This document shows, piece by piece, positions 26,037-33,337 of a stretch of 42,474 nucleotides of DNA. The DNA is from Streptomyces longispororuber (lineage in GTDB: Bacteria > Actinomycetota > Actinomycetes > Streptomycetales > Streptomycetaceae), in the NCBI RefSeq assembly GCF_024448165.1, contig NZ_JAMOLN010000071.1, positions 1 to 42,474 of the forward strand, given 5' to 3'. The translations under genes were made by a program, and so were the position numbers. Numbering within the stretch: position 1 is the stretch's first letter; each line of letters opens with the position of its first letter. A model generated the notes under the pieces. It saw only the letters and a program-made list of their open reading frames with translations. It did no database searches and had not been told where the DNA came from.

Positions 26037-27616
26037 ACGCCGCGCGGGCGGTAGCCGAGCGCGTCCGAGAGGCCCAGGTGGTCGGCGAGGAGCCAGGTGA
26101 CCGCGAGCCACATCTCGGTGCCCTGCAGGCCCGGCGTGTGCGGGGCGCGGTCGCCGGGTTCGAGCGCGAAGGAGAACCCGGCGTCGTCCTGCCAGCGGCC
26201 CAGGACCCGCTCCAGCTGCCCCCGCGCCCAGTCCCGGCCCTCGCCGCCCCGGTGTCCGGTCTGCCGGGCGCACAGCCACAGCGGATGGATCACGTCGAGG
26301 ACGTCACAGGCGGTACCCCGGTCCGAACCGAACCAGGCCGGGTCCCTGCTGTGCCCGAGCACGCTGTCCACGACGCGCTCGGGGTACGGCAGCGGCAGCC
26401 CGAACTGCGCGAACGTGCCGCGCGTCGCCCGGTAGAACCCGTTCACCGGCTGCCGCCAGCCGTCCTTGGGGCCCGGCGCCCCGTACAGGCCGTGCACCGG
26501 GTCGGCCCGGGTCAGCAGCCACCCGAAGAGGGTCTCGGTGAGCGGCGACGGCGCCGCGAACCGCAGGGCGGTGCCCACGCCGTCCACCCAGTGCCCGCTG
26601 CGCCACGCCTCCGTCCGCCACGGCAACCGGTCCAGACGCGCGACGAGCTCCTCCGGCGACAGCTCGGTGACGGCCCGCACCGGGTGCGCGAACCCCGAAC
26701 CGAGCAGTTCCAGGGCGTACCCGACGCACAGGACGTGGTACATCGCAGCGTCGTCGTCCAGTGACGGCGCCGTTCCTCCGACCTCGGGCACGAGCCCGCT
26801 CACCGGATCCTGCAACTGCCGCATACCTACGGCGAGTTCCGCCCCGTCGGAGCCCGGCGGCGGCCCGTCGAGCAGCAGCGCCGAGATCTCCACGGCGTCG
26901 CACGGCGCCCGCACGGTCGGTGCGGCGCCCGGGCGGTCCGCCCAGGTGTCGTCGGTGCGGCAGCGGGCGAGGAGCGCCGGAACCTGCTCCCTGGCCCGCT
27001 CCGCGAACCGTTCCAGCCGCGCGTCCAGGCCGGCCGGCGGTTTCGGGGCGCTCCCGGTGTCGCGCCGGTCCCGTACCCGGCGGGCCGGGTTCCCCACCGC
27101 CACCGACCACGCGGGCAGGTCCTTCGTCACGACCGCGCCCGCGCCGACGACGCAGTGGTCGCCGATCGTGACGCCGTCGAGGACCACGACGTGCGAACCG
27201 ATCCACACGTCGTCGCCGATGACGATGCCCTGCGAGGTGAGCGGCTGGCGGTGCACCGGCTCCTGAGGCGCGAACCCGTGGTTGAAGCCGAGCAGCGAGG
27301 TGTGGGCGCCCACCCGCACCCCGTCGCCGAGGACGATCCGGCCGCGGACGGTCGAGAACGGGTTGAGAGTGCAGTCCGGGCCGGCCCGCACGTCGTCCGT
27401 CACGACGGCGTGCGCGCCGATGTACGACCGGTCGCCCAGGTGCAGCGCGTCGGCGTGCACCCCCGCCCACGGCGACACGAACACCCGCTCGCCGAAGGCG
27501 GCGTCCCCGATCCGCTCCGCCAGCTCCTTCTGGTGGGCGAGCTGGTCGGCCTGCTGCCGTTCGTCGCTGCGGCTCCAGAACTCCCAGGGGCAGTGGTCGA
27601 ACCTTCCCGGCCGCAT
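26000..27616 (-). CDS. Fusion: left-handed beta-helix O-acetyltransferase + alpha-toroid domain
   Basis: 538 residues. ATG 27616 has GGAGGG upstream and lies one base after the GH28 stop, so it is translationally coupled. Residues about 30-185 are a hexapeptide-repeat acetyltransferase of the LacA/NodL kind, with His-113 in Gly-Phe-Asn-His as the likely catalytic base and the usual closing Val-Gly-Asn-Pro-Ala-Arg. After a Pro-rich linker (about 186-200), residues 200-538 form an all-helical domain with Trp-Arg-x-Glu-Ala-Trp, Gly-x-Tyr-Arg-Ala and a late Gly-Thr-Glu-Met-Trp-Leu-Ala, reminiscent of six-hairpin or terpenoid-like toroids but unassigned. Acetyltransferases of this type modify sugars, for example to dispose of ones that cannot be used. 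The 3' end overlaps the convergent gene by 37 bases. Confidence 0.75.
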   Translation of the reverse strand: MRPGRFDHCPWEFWSRSDERQQADQLAHQKELAERIGDAAFGERVFVSPWAGVHADALHLGDRSYIGAHAVVTDDVRAGPDCTLNPFSTVRGRIVLGDGVRVGAHTSLLGFNHGFAPQEPVHRQPLTSQGIVIGDDVWIGSHVVVLDGVTIGDHCVVGAGAVVTKDLPAWSVAVGNPARRVRDRRDTGSAPKPPAGLDARLERFAERAREQVPALLARCRTDDTWADRPGAAPTVRAPCDAVEISALLLDGPPPGSDGAELAVGMRQLQDPVSGLVPEVGGTAPSLDDDAAMYHVLCVGYALELLGSGFAHPVRAVTELSPEELVARLDRLPWRTEAWRSGHWVDGVGTALRFAAPSPLTETLFGWLLTRADPVHGLYGAPGPKDGWRQPVNGFYRATRGTFAQFGLPLPYPERVVDSVLGHSRDPAWFGSDRGTACDVLDVIHPLWLCARQTGHRGGEGRDWARGQLERVLGRWQDDAGFSFALEPGDRAPHTPGLQGTEMWLAVTWLLADHLGLSDALGYRPRGVHRPEPARTGTG

Positions 27617-27617
27617 G

Positions 27618-28928
27618 TCACCCTCCACCGGTCACCTTCTCCCGTACGAGACCTTCCACATGCTGTACGAGATCGGGCTCGGCGAGGTTCCCGAAGTGCA
27701 CGTCGGAAAGGCGCAGTTCACGGATCGGGGCGTGGGCGTAGCCGCGGGCGAGGACGGCGCGACGGGCCCGGCCGACAGTCGCGCGGCTGATGCTGATGTC
27801 CCGCACCTGTGGCGGGTAGGCGCCCGTGTCGCCCTCGCCGCGCTCGAAGTCGCAGGTCACGAACTCCTTGGTGAGGTGCGTGACGGTGAGGTCGGCGAGG
27901 TGGATGTTCTCCGCGAAGCCGCCGCGCACGGAGTTCGTCTTGATGTAGAGGCCGAAGTAGAGCCCGGGACCGCCGATCCGGCAGCGGCGCACGTACACGT
28001 TGCGGATGCCGCCCGTCATGTCGCTGCCGAGGGTGACGGCGCCGTACCGGTGCCGCAGGACGCAGTCCTCGACGACGATGTTCTCGCTGGGCGTCGCGAT
28101 CCGGCGGCCGTCGGCCTCGCGGCCCGACTTGATGGCGATGCAGTCGTCGCCCGCGGTGATGTCGCAGCGCCTGATGACGACGTCCTGGCAGGACTCGGGG
28201 TCGATGCCGTCGTTGTTGGGGCCGGGGCTGTCGATCGTCACGTCCTGGATCAGCACGTTGCTGCACAGCACCGGGTGGATCTCCCACATGGGGGAGCGGA
28301 TGATGGTGACCCCTTCGACGAGGACCCCGTGGCAGCTCTGGAACTCCACGAAGTTGGGCCGGAACCGGCAGCCGTCCGCGTAGACGCGGCGCTCGACGGG
28401 GTCGCCGTCCTCGGCCTGCCGCCACAGTCGCGGCCAGTCCTCCTCCTGGTGCCGGATGCCGCGCCGCCAGCCGAACTCGGCCTGCCCCGACCATGGCCAC
28501 CAGTGCTCCTCGTCGGCCTGCCCGTCGAGGACCCCGCGCCCGGTCACCGCCACGTTCCGCTCGTCGCGCGCGTATACGAACGGCGCGTAGCCGTAGCACT
28601 CCACCCCCTGGAAGCGGGTCAGGACCGGCGGCAGGTACGCGGCCGGGTCCTGGCGGAAGCACAGCGTCGCGCCCTCCTCCAGATGGAGCTCGACGTCGCT
28701 GCGCAGCCGTACGGCGCCGGTGAGGTAGGTGCCCGGGGGAACGGTGACCCGCCCGCCGCCCGCCGTGTGGCAGGCGGTGATCGCGCGGCGCAGTGCCGTC
28801 GTGCAGTCGGTGCGGCCGTCGCCGACCGCGCCGTACCGGGGGACGGGGAAGTCCCGGTCGGGGAAGCGGGGGCGCACCACCCGCGCCACGATCGCGTCGG
28901 CCTCCCGCCAGGGGGCTGCGGTGTCCAT
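27618..28928 (-). CDS. GH28 family protein, cytoplasmic, with altered active-site residues
   Basis: 436 residues; ATG shares one base with the preceding stop (TGATG). No signal peptide, unlike its upstream paralogue. The GH28 beta-helix is clear: Asp-240 in Asn-Asn-Asp-Gly, Asp-261/Asp-262 in Gly-Asp-Asp-Cys. But the Gly-His-Gly motif of the paralogue (His-319) is Tyr-295 in Arg-Tyr-Gly-Ala, and Arg-Ile-Lys is Tyr-328-Ile-Lys. Spacing between motifs is identical in both proteins, so the substitutions are true replacements. The three catalytic aspartates are kept, so hydrolysis with a different subsite preference is likely. It probably acts on imported galacturonate-containing oligomers. Confidence 0.88.
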   Translation of the reverse strand: MDTAAPWREADAIVARVVRPRFPDRDFPVPRYGAVGDGRTDCTTALRRAITACHTAGGGRVTVPPGTYLTGAVRLRSDVELHLEEGATLCFRQDPAAYLPPVLTRFQGVECYGYAPFVYARDERNVAVTGRGVLDGQADEEHWWPWSGQAEFGWRRGIRHQEEDWPRLWRQAEDGDPVERRVYADGCRFRPNFVEFQSCHGVLVEGVTIIRSPMWEIHPVLCSNVLIQDVTIDSPGPNNDGIDPESCQDVVIRRCDITAGDDCIAIKSGREADGRRIATPSENIVVEDCVLRHRYGAVTLGSDMTGGIRNVYVRRCRIGGPGLYFGLYIKTNSVRGGFAENIHLADLTVTHLTKEFVTCDFERGEGDTGAYPPQVRDISISRATVGRARRAVLARGYAHAPIRELRLSDVHFGNLAEPDLVQHVEGLVREKVTGGG

Positions 28929-30325
28929 CAGGCCGTCGCCTCCTGGCCGTTCACGGTGACCCGGGTCAGCACCAGGCTCTCGACGTCGACCACCTCGTTG
29001 GGTCCCGTCATGCCGTCGAAGCGGCAGTCGGTGAACCTGACGTCGCGGATCGGGTTCGCGTCGTTGCCGAGGAGCGTCCACGCGCGGGGCCCGCTCTGTG
29101 CCGTCAGGTTCCGCACCTGGATGCCACGTACATCGGGGTAGTAGGGGCCGGTGTCGATCCGCTCGTAGTTGAGGGCGACCTCGACGACGACCTCGCCGAC
29201 CTGCCCGACCTCGATGCCGTCGCACAGCACGTCGCGGATGTGGCCGCCGCGCACCGGGTTCGACTTGATGCGGATGGCCCGGTCCAGGTCGGGGCTGGAC
29301 ATACGGCAGTCGCGGGCCACGATGTCGTGGACCCCGCCCGTCGTCTCGCTGCCGATGGTGACGCCGCCGTGCCCGTCGCGCATCTCGCACCGCTCCACCA
29401 GGGCGTGCGCCATGGGCACGTCGACGCGCCGGCCGTCGGCGTTCTTCCCGGCCTTGAAGGCGATGCAGTCGTCGCCGGTGTCGAACACGCAGTCCTGGAT
29501 GAGGACGTAGGCGCAGGACTCCGGGTCGCAGCCGTCGTTGTTGGGGCCGTTCGGACTGTCCACGGTGACGCCGCGCACGGTCACGTTGGTGCACAGGACC
29601 GGGTGGATGTTCCACATCGGTGAGTCGCGGACGGTGACGTCCTCGATGAGGACGTCCTGGCAGCGGTAGAACTGCACCATGTTCGGCCGCAGATGGTGCC
29701 CCTCGCCGAAGACCCGCTCCTCGACGGGCACGCCGGCCTCGGCCCAGGCGAGCAGCTGCTGTTTGTCGGGCGACTCGGGGGAGGGGCCGCCGTCGACGCC
29801 CTTCGTCCAGTTCCACCAGTGGTCCGCGTCGGCCTGCCCCTCCAGGACGCCGCGACCGGTGAGCGCCACCGTCCGGCAGCCGTACGCGTACACGAACGGC
29901 GAGTAGTTGAAGCACTCGGTGCCCTCGTAGCGGGTGTACACCGCGGGCAGGTACGCGGCCGGGTCCTGCCGGAACCGCAGGGTGGCGCCCTGCTCCAGGT
30001 GCAGGTCGATGCGGTCGCGGAGCTGGACGGCTCCGGTCAGCCAGTCGCCGGGCGGCACCACGACCCGCCCGCCGCCCGCCGCGGCGCAGGCGTCGATCGC
30101 GGCCCGGATCGCGCTGGTGCAGTCGTGCACGCCGTCGCCCACCGCGCCGTGGTCGGTGATCGGCACGGTGCGGCGCGGGAAGCGCGGGGTGCGGATGCCG
30201 GCGAGGATGCGGGCGGCCCGCCGGTCGGTCGCGGTCGCGGCCCGCGCGGGGCCCGCGGACAGCCACAGCGCGGCCGACGCCCCCGTCGCGGCGGCCAGGA
30301 ACGTTCTGCGTCGTGGTGCGCTCAC
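28928..30325 (-). CDS. GH28 polygalacturonase-family enzyme, Tat-exported
   Basis: 465 residues from a GTG that overlaps the previous stop by four bases, with AGGAG upstream. The signal peptide has Pro-Arg-Arg-Arg-Thr-Phe-Leu and ends near Ala-Arg-Ala-Ala (residue 30). All GH28 motifs are present: Asn-262/Asn-263/Asp-264 (here Asn-Asn-Asp in place of Asn-Thr-Asp), Asp-285/Asp-286, His-319 in Gly-His-Gly and Arg-352/Lys-354 in Arg-Ile-Lys. Family members hydrolyse galacturonan or rhamnogalacturonan; whether this is endo or exo is not clear. Sequence similarity with the next gene points to a tandem duplication followed by loss of the signal in one copy. Confidence 0.92.
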   Translation of the reverse strand: MSAPRRRTFLAAATGASAALWLSAGPARAATATDRRAARILAGIRTPRFPRRTVPITDHGAVGDGVHDCTSAIRAAIDACAAAGGGRVVVPPGDWLTGAVQLRDRIDLHLEQGATLRFRQDPAAYLPAVYTRYEGTECFNYSPFVYAYGCRTVALTGRGVLEGQADADHWWNWTKGVDGGPSPESPDKQQLLAWAEAGVPVEERVFGEGHHLRPNMVQFYRCQDVLIEDVTVRDSPMWNIHPVLCTNVTVRGVTVDSPNGPNNDGCDPESCAYVLIQDCVFDTGDDCIAFKAGKNADGRRVDVPMAHALVERCEMRDGHGGVTIGSETTGGVHDIVARDCRMSSPDLDRAIRIKSNPVRGGHIRDVLCDGIEVGQVGEVVVEVALNYERIDTGPYYPDVRGIQVRNLTAQSGPRAWTLLGNDANPIRDVRFTDCRFDGMTGPNEVVDVESLVLTRVTVNGQEATA

Positions 30326-32028
30326 CAGGACCACTCCTCGGCCGGTACGTGCAGGGCGTGCTCGCGCAGCGGCGCGTGCGGTTCGACGGTGCGGGCGGTG
30401 TACATGGGGCGGGTCCTGCCTTCCGGTTCGATGCCGATGACGTCGTCGCCGCGCCAGCGCACCCGGTACGAGCGGCCGGCCGCGGTCTCCTCGGTGACAC
30501 GCTCCGCGAGGGGGAACGTGACGGTGATCCGCTCGCCCGCGCGCGGTGCCGGAAACCGCAGCGTGCCGTCCGGCGCCCACATGCCGGGCTCGCCGCCGCG
30601 CGCCGTGTGCCCGCCGCGGGCGACGAGCAGGTGTGCGTGGCCCGCCCAGTCGGGCACCCGCATCCGCAACTCGGCGCAGTCGCGGCGGACATGGAGGTCG
30701 ACGCGGCCCTCGTGCGGCAGATGGCTGTGCACGTCGACGAAGGAGCTGCCTCGGTTGAGCAGCAGGTTGACCCGGACGAGCCGCTCGTCCCCGGTCACGG
30801 CCGCCGCCCATCCGGTGAACAGGCCCCGCACTCCCGAGCCCACGCAGCACGCCTGCACGTCGGCGGTGTGGCCGCGGCCGAGGACCGCGTCGTTCACGTA
30901 GTCGTTCGGAGCGCCGTACCCGGCGAACGCGCCGCGCACCCGCTCGCCGACCCGGTGCCGGGTCACCCAGCCGGGCTCGTCGCCCTCGCGGTCGGGCGCG
31001 GAGCGCACCCAGTCGACGTCGGTCAGCTGGGACGTCGTCAGGTGCCCGCGCAGGAACCGCTCGACGACCGCCCAGTACCGCGTGTGCCCCGCCCCGGCGA
31101 GCGTCGTCCCGATGCCGATCAGGTCGACGAGGGAGCACGTCTCGTGCTCGAACCGCTGCCCGGCCAGATCGCCGGGCGTCCAGCCGTACGCGGTGCACCG
31201 CGCGAGTGCCCAGTCGAACGAACGGCGCACGTACGCGGTCAGCGCGTGATCACCGGTGTGCACGGCGTACTTGGCGAGTCCGTCGAGGGTGCCGAGCCGG
31301 GTGTGGAAGTGGCCGCTGCGGTAGGCGAGCGCCGCGTTGAACGAACCGTCATCGGCGAACACCCCGCTGTACTCGGTGATCAGCCGGGCGAACCAGCCGC
31401 ACAGCTCCAACGCCTGTGCGTTGCCGGTGAGCCGGTGCCAGCGCAGCAGCGGCATGATCAGGCGGCCGCAGAACGACGCCGGGTCCGGCGCCAGGTGCAG
31501 CTGCACGGCGTGCGCCGACGGCCAGCCGTCGCGCGTGTACTCGGAGGCCGGGTAGTACCAGACGTCGCGTTCCTTCACCGCGATCCGGTGCAGTGCCCCG
31601 ACCAGCCGGTCGGCGGCCGCGCGCACCTGCTCGTCGCCGTCGTCCTGGAACCAGGTGGTGAGCGCGAGCAGCGTCGCCCGCTGGTCGATCAGGCCGGCGG
31701 TCGCCTCCCAGTGGCCGCGAGGATGGGTGCGCCGCCAGGTCAGGCCGTCGGGGCCGAGCAGGTCGAGGAGCGTCTTCTTGTACGCCTTCTCGGCCGGTGC
31801 CCACCAGGCGGCGCCGGTCATCCGCCGGGCCAGCACGCAGGCGTCGGTGAGCCGGCCGTGGCTGGAGCCGTAGTCCCAGTCGCCGTGCCGCAGTTCCGCC
31901 GGGTCGGCGAGCAGGTCGGCGCTGAAGAAGGGGAGGCCGTCGAGGTCCGGGTCGGCCAGGTTGACGACCGCGTTCATGGCCAGCTCGGCCCGTTCTTCCA
32001 GAAGGAGTGTTGCTGGTATGCCAGGCAT
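30322..32028 (-). CDS. Divergent Glu-Cys/Cys-Cys glycosidase-like protein (GH127-clan-like)
   Basis: 568 residues from the ATG at 32028. The start is uncertain: an ATG at 31977 is possible, and neither has a strong ribosome site; the longer form keeps an N-terminal helix (Glu-Arg-Ala-Glu-Leu-Ala) that fits the fold. The (alpha/alpha)6 region has Glu-296/Cys-298 in His-Glu-Thr-Cys and Cys-394/Cys-395 in Gln-Ala-Cys-Cys, the same zinc-cysteine constellation as the GH127 enzyme in this window, followed by a beta-sandwich. Overall similarity to that enzyme is low. No signal peptide. First gene of the 32028-26000 operon, with GH28 paralogues behind it. A retaining, cysteine-nucleophile glycosidase is the best guess; the sugar is unknown. 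Confidence 0.78.
   Translation of the reverse strand: MPGIPATLLLEERAELAMNAVVNLADPDLDGLPFFSADLLADPAELRHGDWDYGSSHGRLTDACVLARRMTGAAWWAPAEKAYKKTLLDLLGPDGLTWRRTHPRGHWEATAGLIDQRATLLALTTWFQDDGDEQVRAAADRLVGALHRIAVKERDVWYYPASEYTRDGWPSAHAVQLHLAPDPASFCGRLIMPLLRWHRLTGNAQALELCGWFARLITEYSGVFADDGSFNAALAYRSGHFHTRLGTLDGLAKYAVHTGDHALTAYVRRSFDWALARCTAYGWTPGDLAGQRFEHETCSLVDLIGIGTTLAGAGHTRYWAVVERFLRGHLTTSQLTDVDWVRSAPDREGDEPGWVTRHRVGERVRGAFAGYGAPNDYVNDAVLGRGHTADVQACCVGSGVRGLFTGWAAAVTGDERLVRVNLLLNRGSSFVDVHSHLPHEGRVDLHVRRDCAELRMRVPDWAGHAHLLVARGGHTARGGEPGMWAPDGTLRFPAPRAGERITVTFPLAERVTEETAAGRSYRVRWRGDDVIGIEPEGRTRPMYTARTVEPHAPLREHALHVPAEEWSW
32014..32023. promoter_or_regulatory. Operator palindrome TGGTATGCCA at the start of the 32028-26000 operon
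   Basis: TGGTATGCCA, extended to CTGGTATGCCAG, overlaps codons 2-5 of the ATG-32028 form, or lies 37 bases upstream of the ATG at 31977. The other sites in the locus lie about 30-40 bases before a start, which slightly favours the shorter start. Confidence 0.65.
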
Positions 32029-32083
32029 GGGGATCTCGCCGTCTCGGAGTCCGGAGGAGCGCTGATGAGGGCGAACGTCAAGA

Positions 32084-32113
32084 ACGCTAGGCGCGGCCGA
32101 CGAGGAGCGTCAA
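32084..32113 (-). promoter_or_regulatory. Promoter of the GH28/acetyltransferase operon
   Basis: Minus strand: TTGACG (32113-32108), 18-base spacer, TAGCGT (32089-32084). Transcription would start near 32077, leaving a leader that contains the palindrome at 32014-32023. Confidence 0.6.
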
Positions 32114-32162
32114 GGGGTCAGAAAGTGCAGGACAGCGCCAACTCATCGATGAATCGGGGGTG

Positions 32163-32191
32163 TTGACGAGGCGTCGCACCGGCTTTACGGT
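32163..32191 (+). promoter_or_regulatory. Promoter of the dehydrogenase/RuBisCO-like operon
   Basis: TTGACG (32163-32168), a 17-base spacer and TACGGT (32186-32191). The predicted start near 32198 is followed by the palindrome at 32215-32224 and the ATG at 32265. Confidence 0.65.
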
Positions 32192-32214
32192 TCCGGACAA
32201 CCGCTCGCACCAGG

Positions 32215-32224
32215 TGGCATGCCA
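32215..32224. promoter_or_regulatory. Operator palindrome TGGCATGCCA before the dehydrogenase gene
   Basis: A perfect 10-base palindrome 40 bases before the dehydrogenase start, in the early transcribed region. With 32014-32023 it means both arms of this divergent region carry a site. Confidence 0.7.
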
Positions 32225-32264
32225 GCCTCTCGGATCGGGTGGACGGAGACGGTTCGGAGGGCTG

Positions 32265-33278
32265 ATGCGCACAGCCGTACTGAGACAGGTCCGGAGAATC
32301 GAGGTCGAGCGGGTCGCGGCTCCGCGGCCCGCGGCGGGCGAGGCGCTCGTCGAGCTGCGCTCGGTCGGCCTGTGCGGCAGCGATCTCGCCGCGTTCCGCG
32401 GCCACCATCCCTTCCGCAGCCCACCCGTCGTCCTCGGCCACGAGGGCGCGGGCCGCGTCGTGCGCGCCGCGTCCGGCCGGGGACCGGCCGATGGCACGCG
32501 CGTCGCCGTCCTGCCCCTGGCCGCCTGCCGCCGCTGCGAGCGGTGCGAGAGCGGCCTCGCCCACCTGTGCCCGCACCGCAGGGTGCCCGGCGCCGGACTC
32601 CCGGGGCTGCTCGCGGGCCGGGTCGCCCTGCCCGTCGAGACCCTGGTCCCCATCGACGACGAACTCACCTACGACGAGGGCGCGTTGATCGAGCCGGCCG
32701 CCGTGGCCTGGCACACCGTACGGGCGGCGGGCGTGCGGCACGGCAGCCGGGTCGCGGTGCTCGGCGCGGGCGCCGTCGGTGCGCTCACCGCGGCCACGGC
32801 CCGGCTCCACGGGGCGGCGGACGTCCTGGTCAGCGATGTGCGCGAGGCGGCCCTGACGCTGGCCGCGTACGTCTCCGGCTGCCGCACCCGCCGCGTCGGC
32901 GACGTCGGCACGGAGGACCTCACGGAATCCGCCGACGCCTTCGACGCGGTCGTCGTCGCCTCCGGCCACCCCACCTGCCTGGACGAGGCGCTCACCCTGT
33001 GCCGCCCGCGCGGCACCGTGATCGTCCTGCCCATGTTCGCCCGGCCCGTCACGGCCGCCCTCAACCCGCTCGTCCTCAAGGAGATCCACGTCAGGGGCGC
33101 CTGCCTGTACACCCCCGACGACTTCCGCGCCGCGGCCCGCGCGGTGGGCGCCCGCACCCTCGACGTACGCCCGCTCGCGACGGCCGAGGCGCTGCCGCTC
33201 GATGCCGCGCAGGACGTCTTCGAGGCGTTCGACGGGGGCCACGACACGGTCAAGTACCGCCTGGATCCGTCCCGTTGA
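32265..33278 (+). CDS. Zinc-dependent medium-chain dehydrogenase (sugar/polyol type)
   Basis: 337 residues; ATG at 32265 with GGAGG five bases upstream (the open frame upstream crosses the promoter). Catalytic zinc ligands Cys-37, His-59/Glu-60 and Glu-143 are visible, the structural-zinc cysteines are 88, 91, 94 and 102, and the nucleotide-binding Gly-Ala-Gly-Ala-Val-Gly follows at 168-172. Relatives oxidise sugars, sugar alcohols or sugar acids with NAD(P). As first gene of an operon with a RuBisCO-like protein and an acid-sugar kinase it may supply their keto-acid substrate, for example by oxidising a branched or rare sugar acid; the known apiose route uses other oxidoreductase families, so this is a guess. 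Confidence 0.9.
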   Translation: MRTAVLRQVRRIEVERVAAPRPAAGEALVELRSVGLCGSDLAAFRGHHPFRSPPVVLGHEGAGRVVRAASGRGPADGTRVAVLPLAACRRCERCESGLAHLCPHRRVPGAGLPGLLAGRVALPVETLVPIDDELTYDEGALIEPAAVAWHTVRAAGVRHGSRVAVLGAGAVGALTAATARLHGAADVLVSDVREAALTLAAYVSGCRTRRVGDVGTEDLTESADAFDAVVVASGHPTCLDEALTLCRPRGTVIVLPMFARPVTAALNPLVLKEIHVRGACLYTPDDFRAAARAVGARTLDVRPLATAEALPLDAAQDVFEAFDGGHDTVKYRLDPSR

Positions 33279-33283
33279 CCAGC

Positions 33284-33306
33284 CGGCCCGCCTACTGGCC
33301 GGGCCG
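33284..33306 (+). terminator. Short GC hairpin between the dehydrogenase and RuBisCO-like genes
   Basis: A 7-base inverted repeat (33284-33290 and 33300-33306) with a 9-base loop starts 5 bases after the dehydrogenase stop. It is weak; it may attenuate expression or stabilise the upstream message rather than end transcription. Confidence 0.35.
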
Positions 33307-33337
33307 CTGACCCGCGCCGAACAGTGAGGAGGCCCTG

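Noticed and set aside
30692..32166. Plus-strand frame across the GH127-like gene and the intergenic region
   Set aside because: It is a shadow of the minus-strand gene and lacks a start signal or domain.
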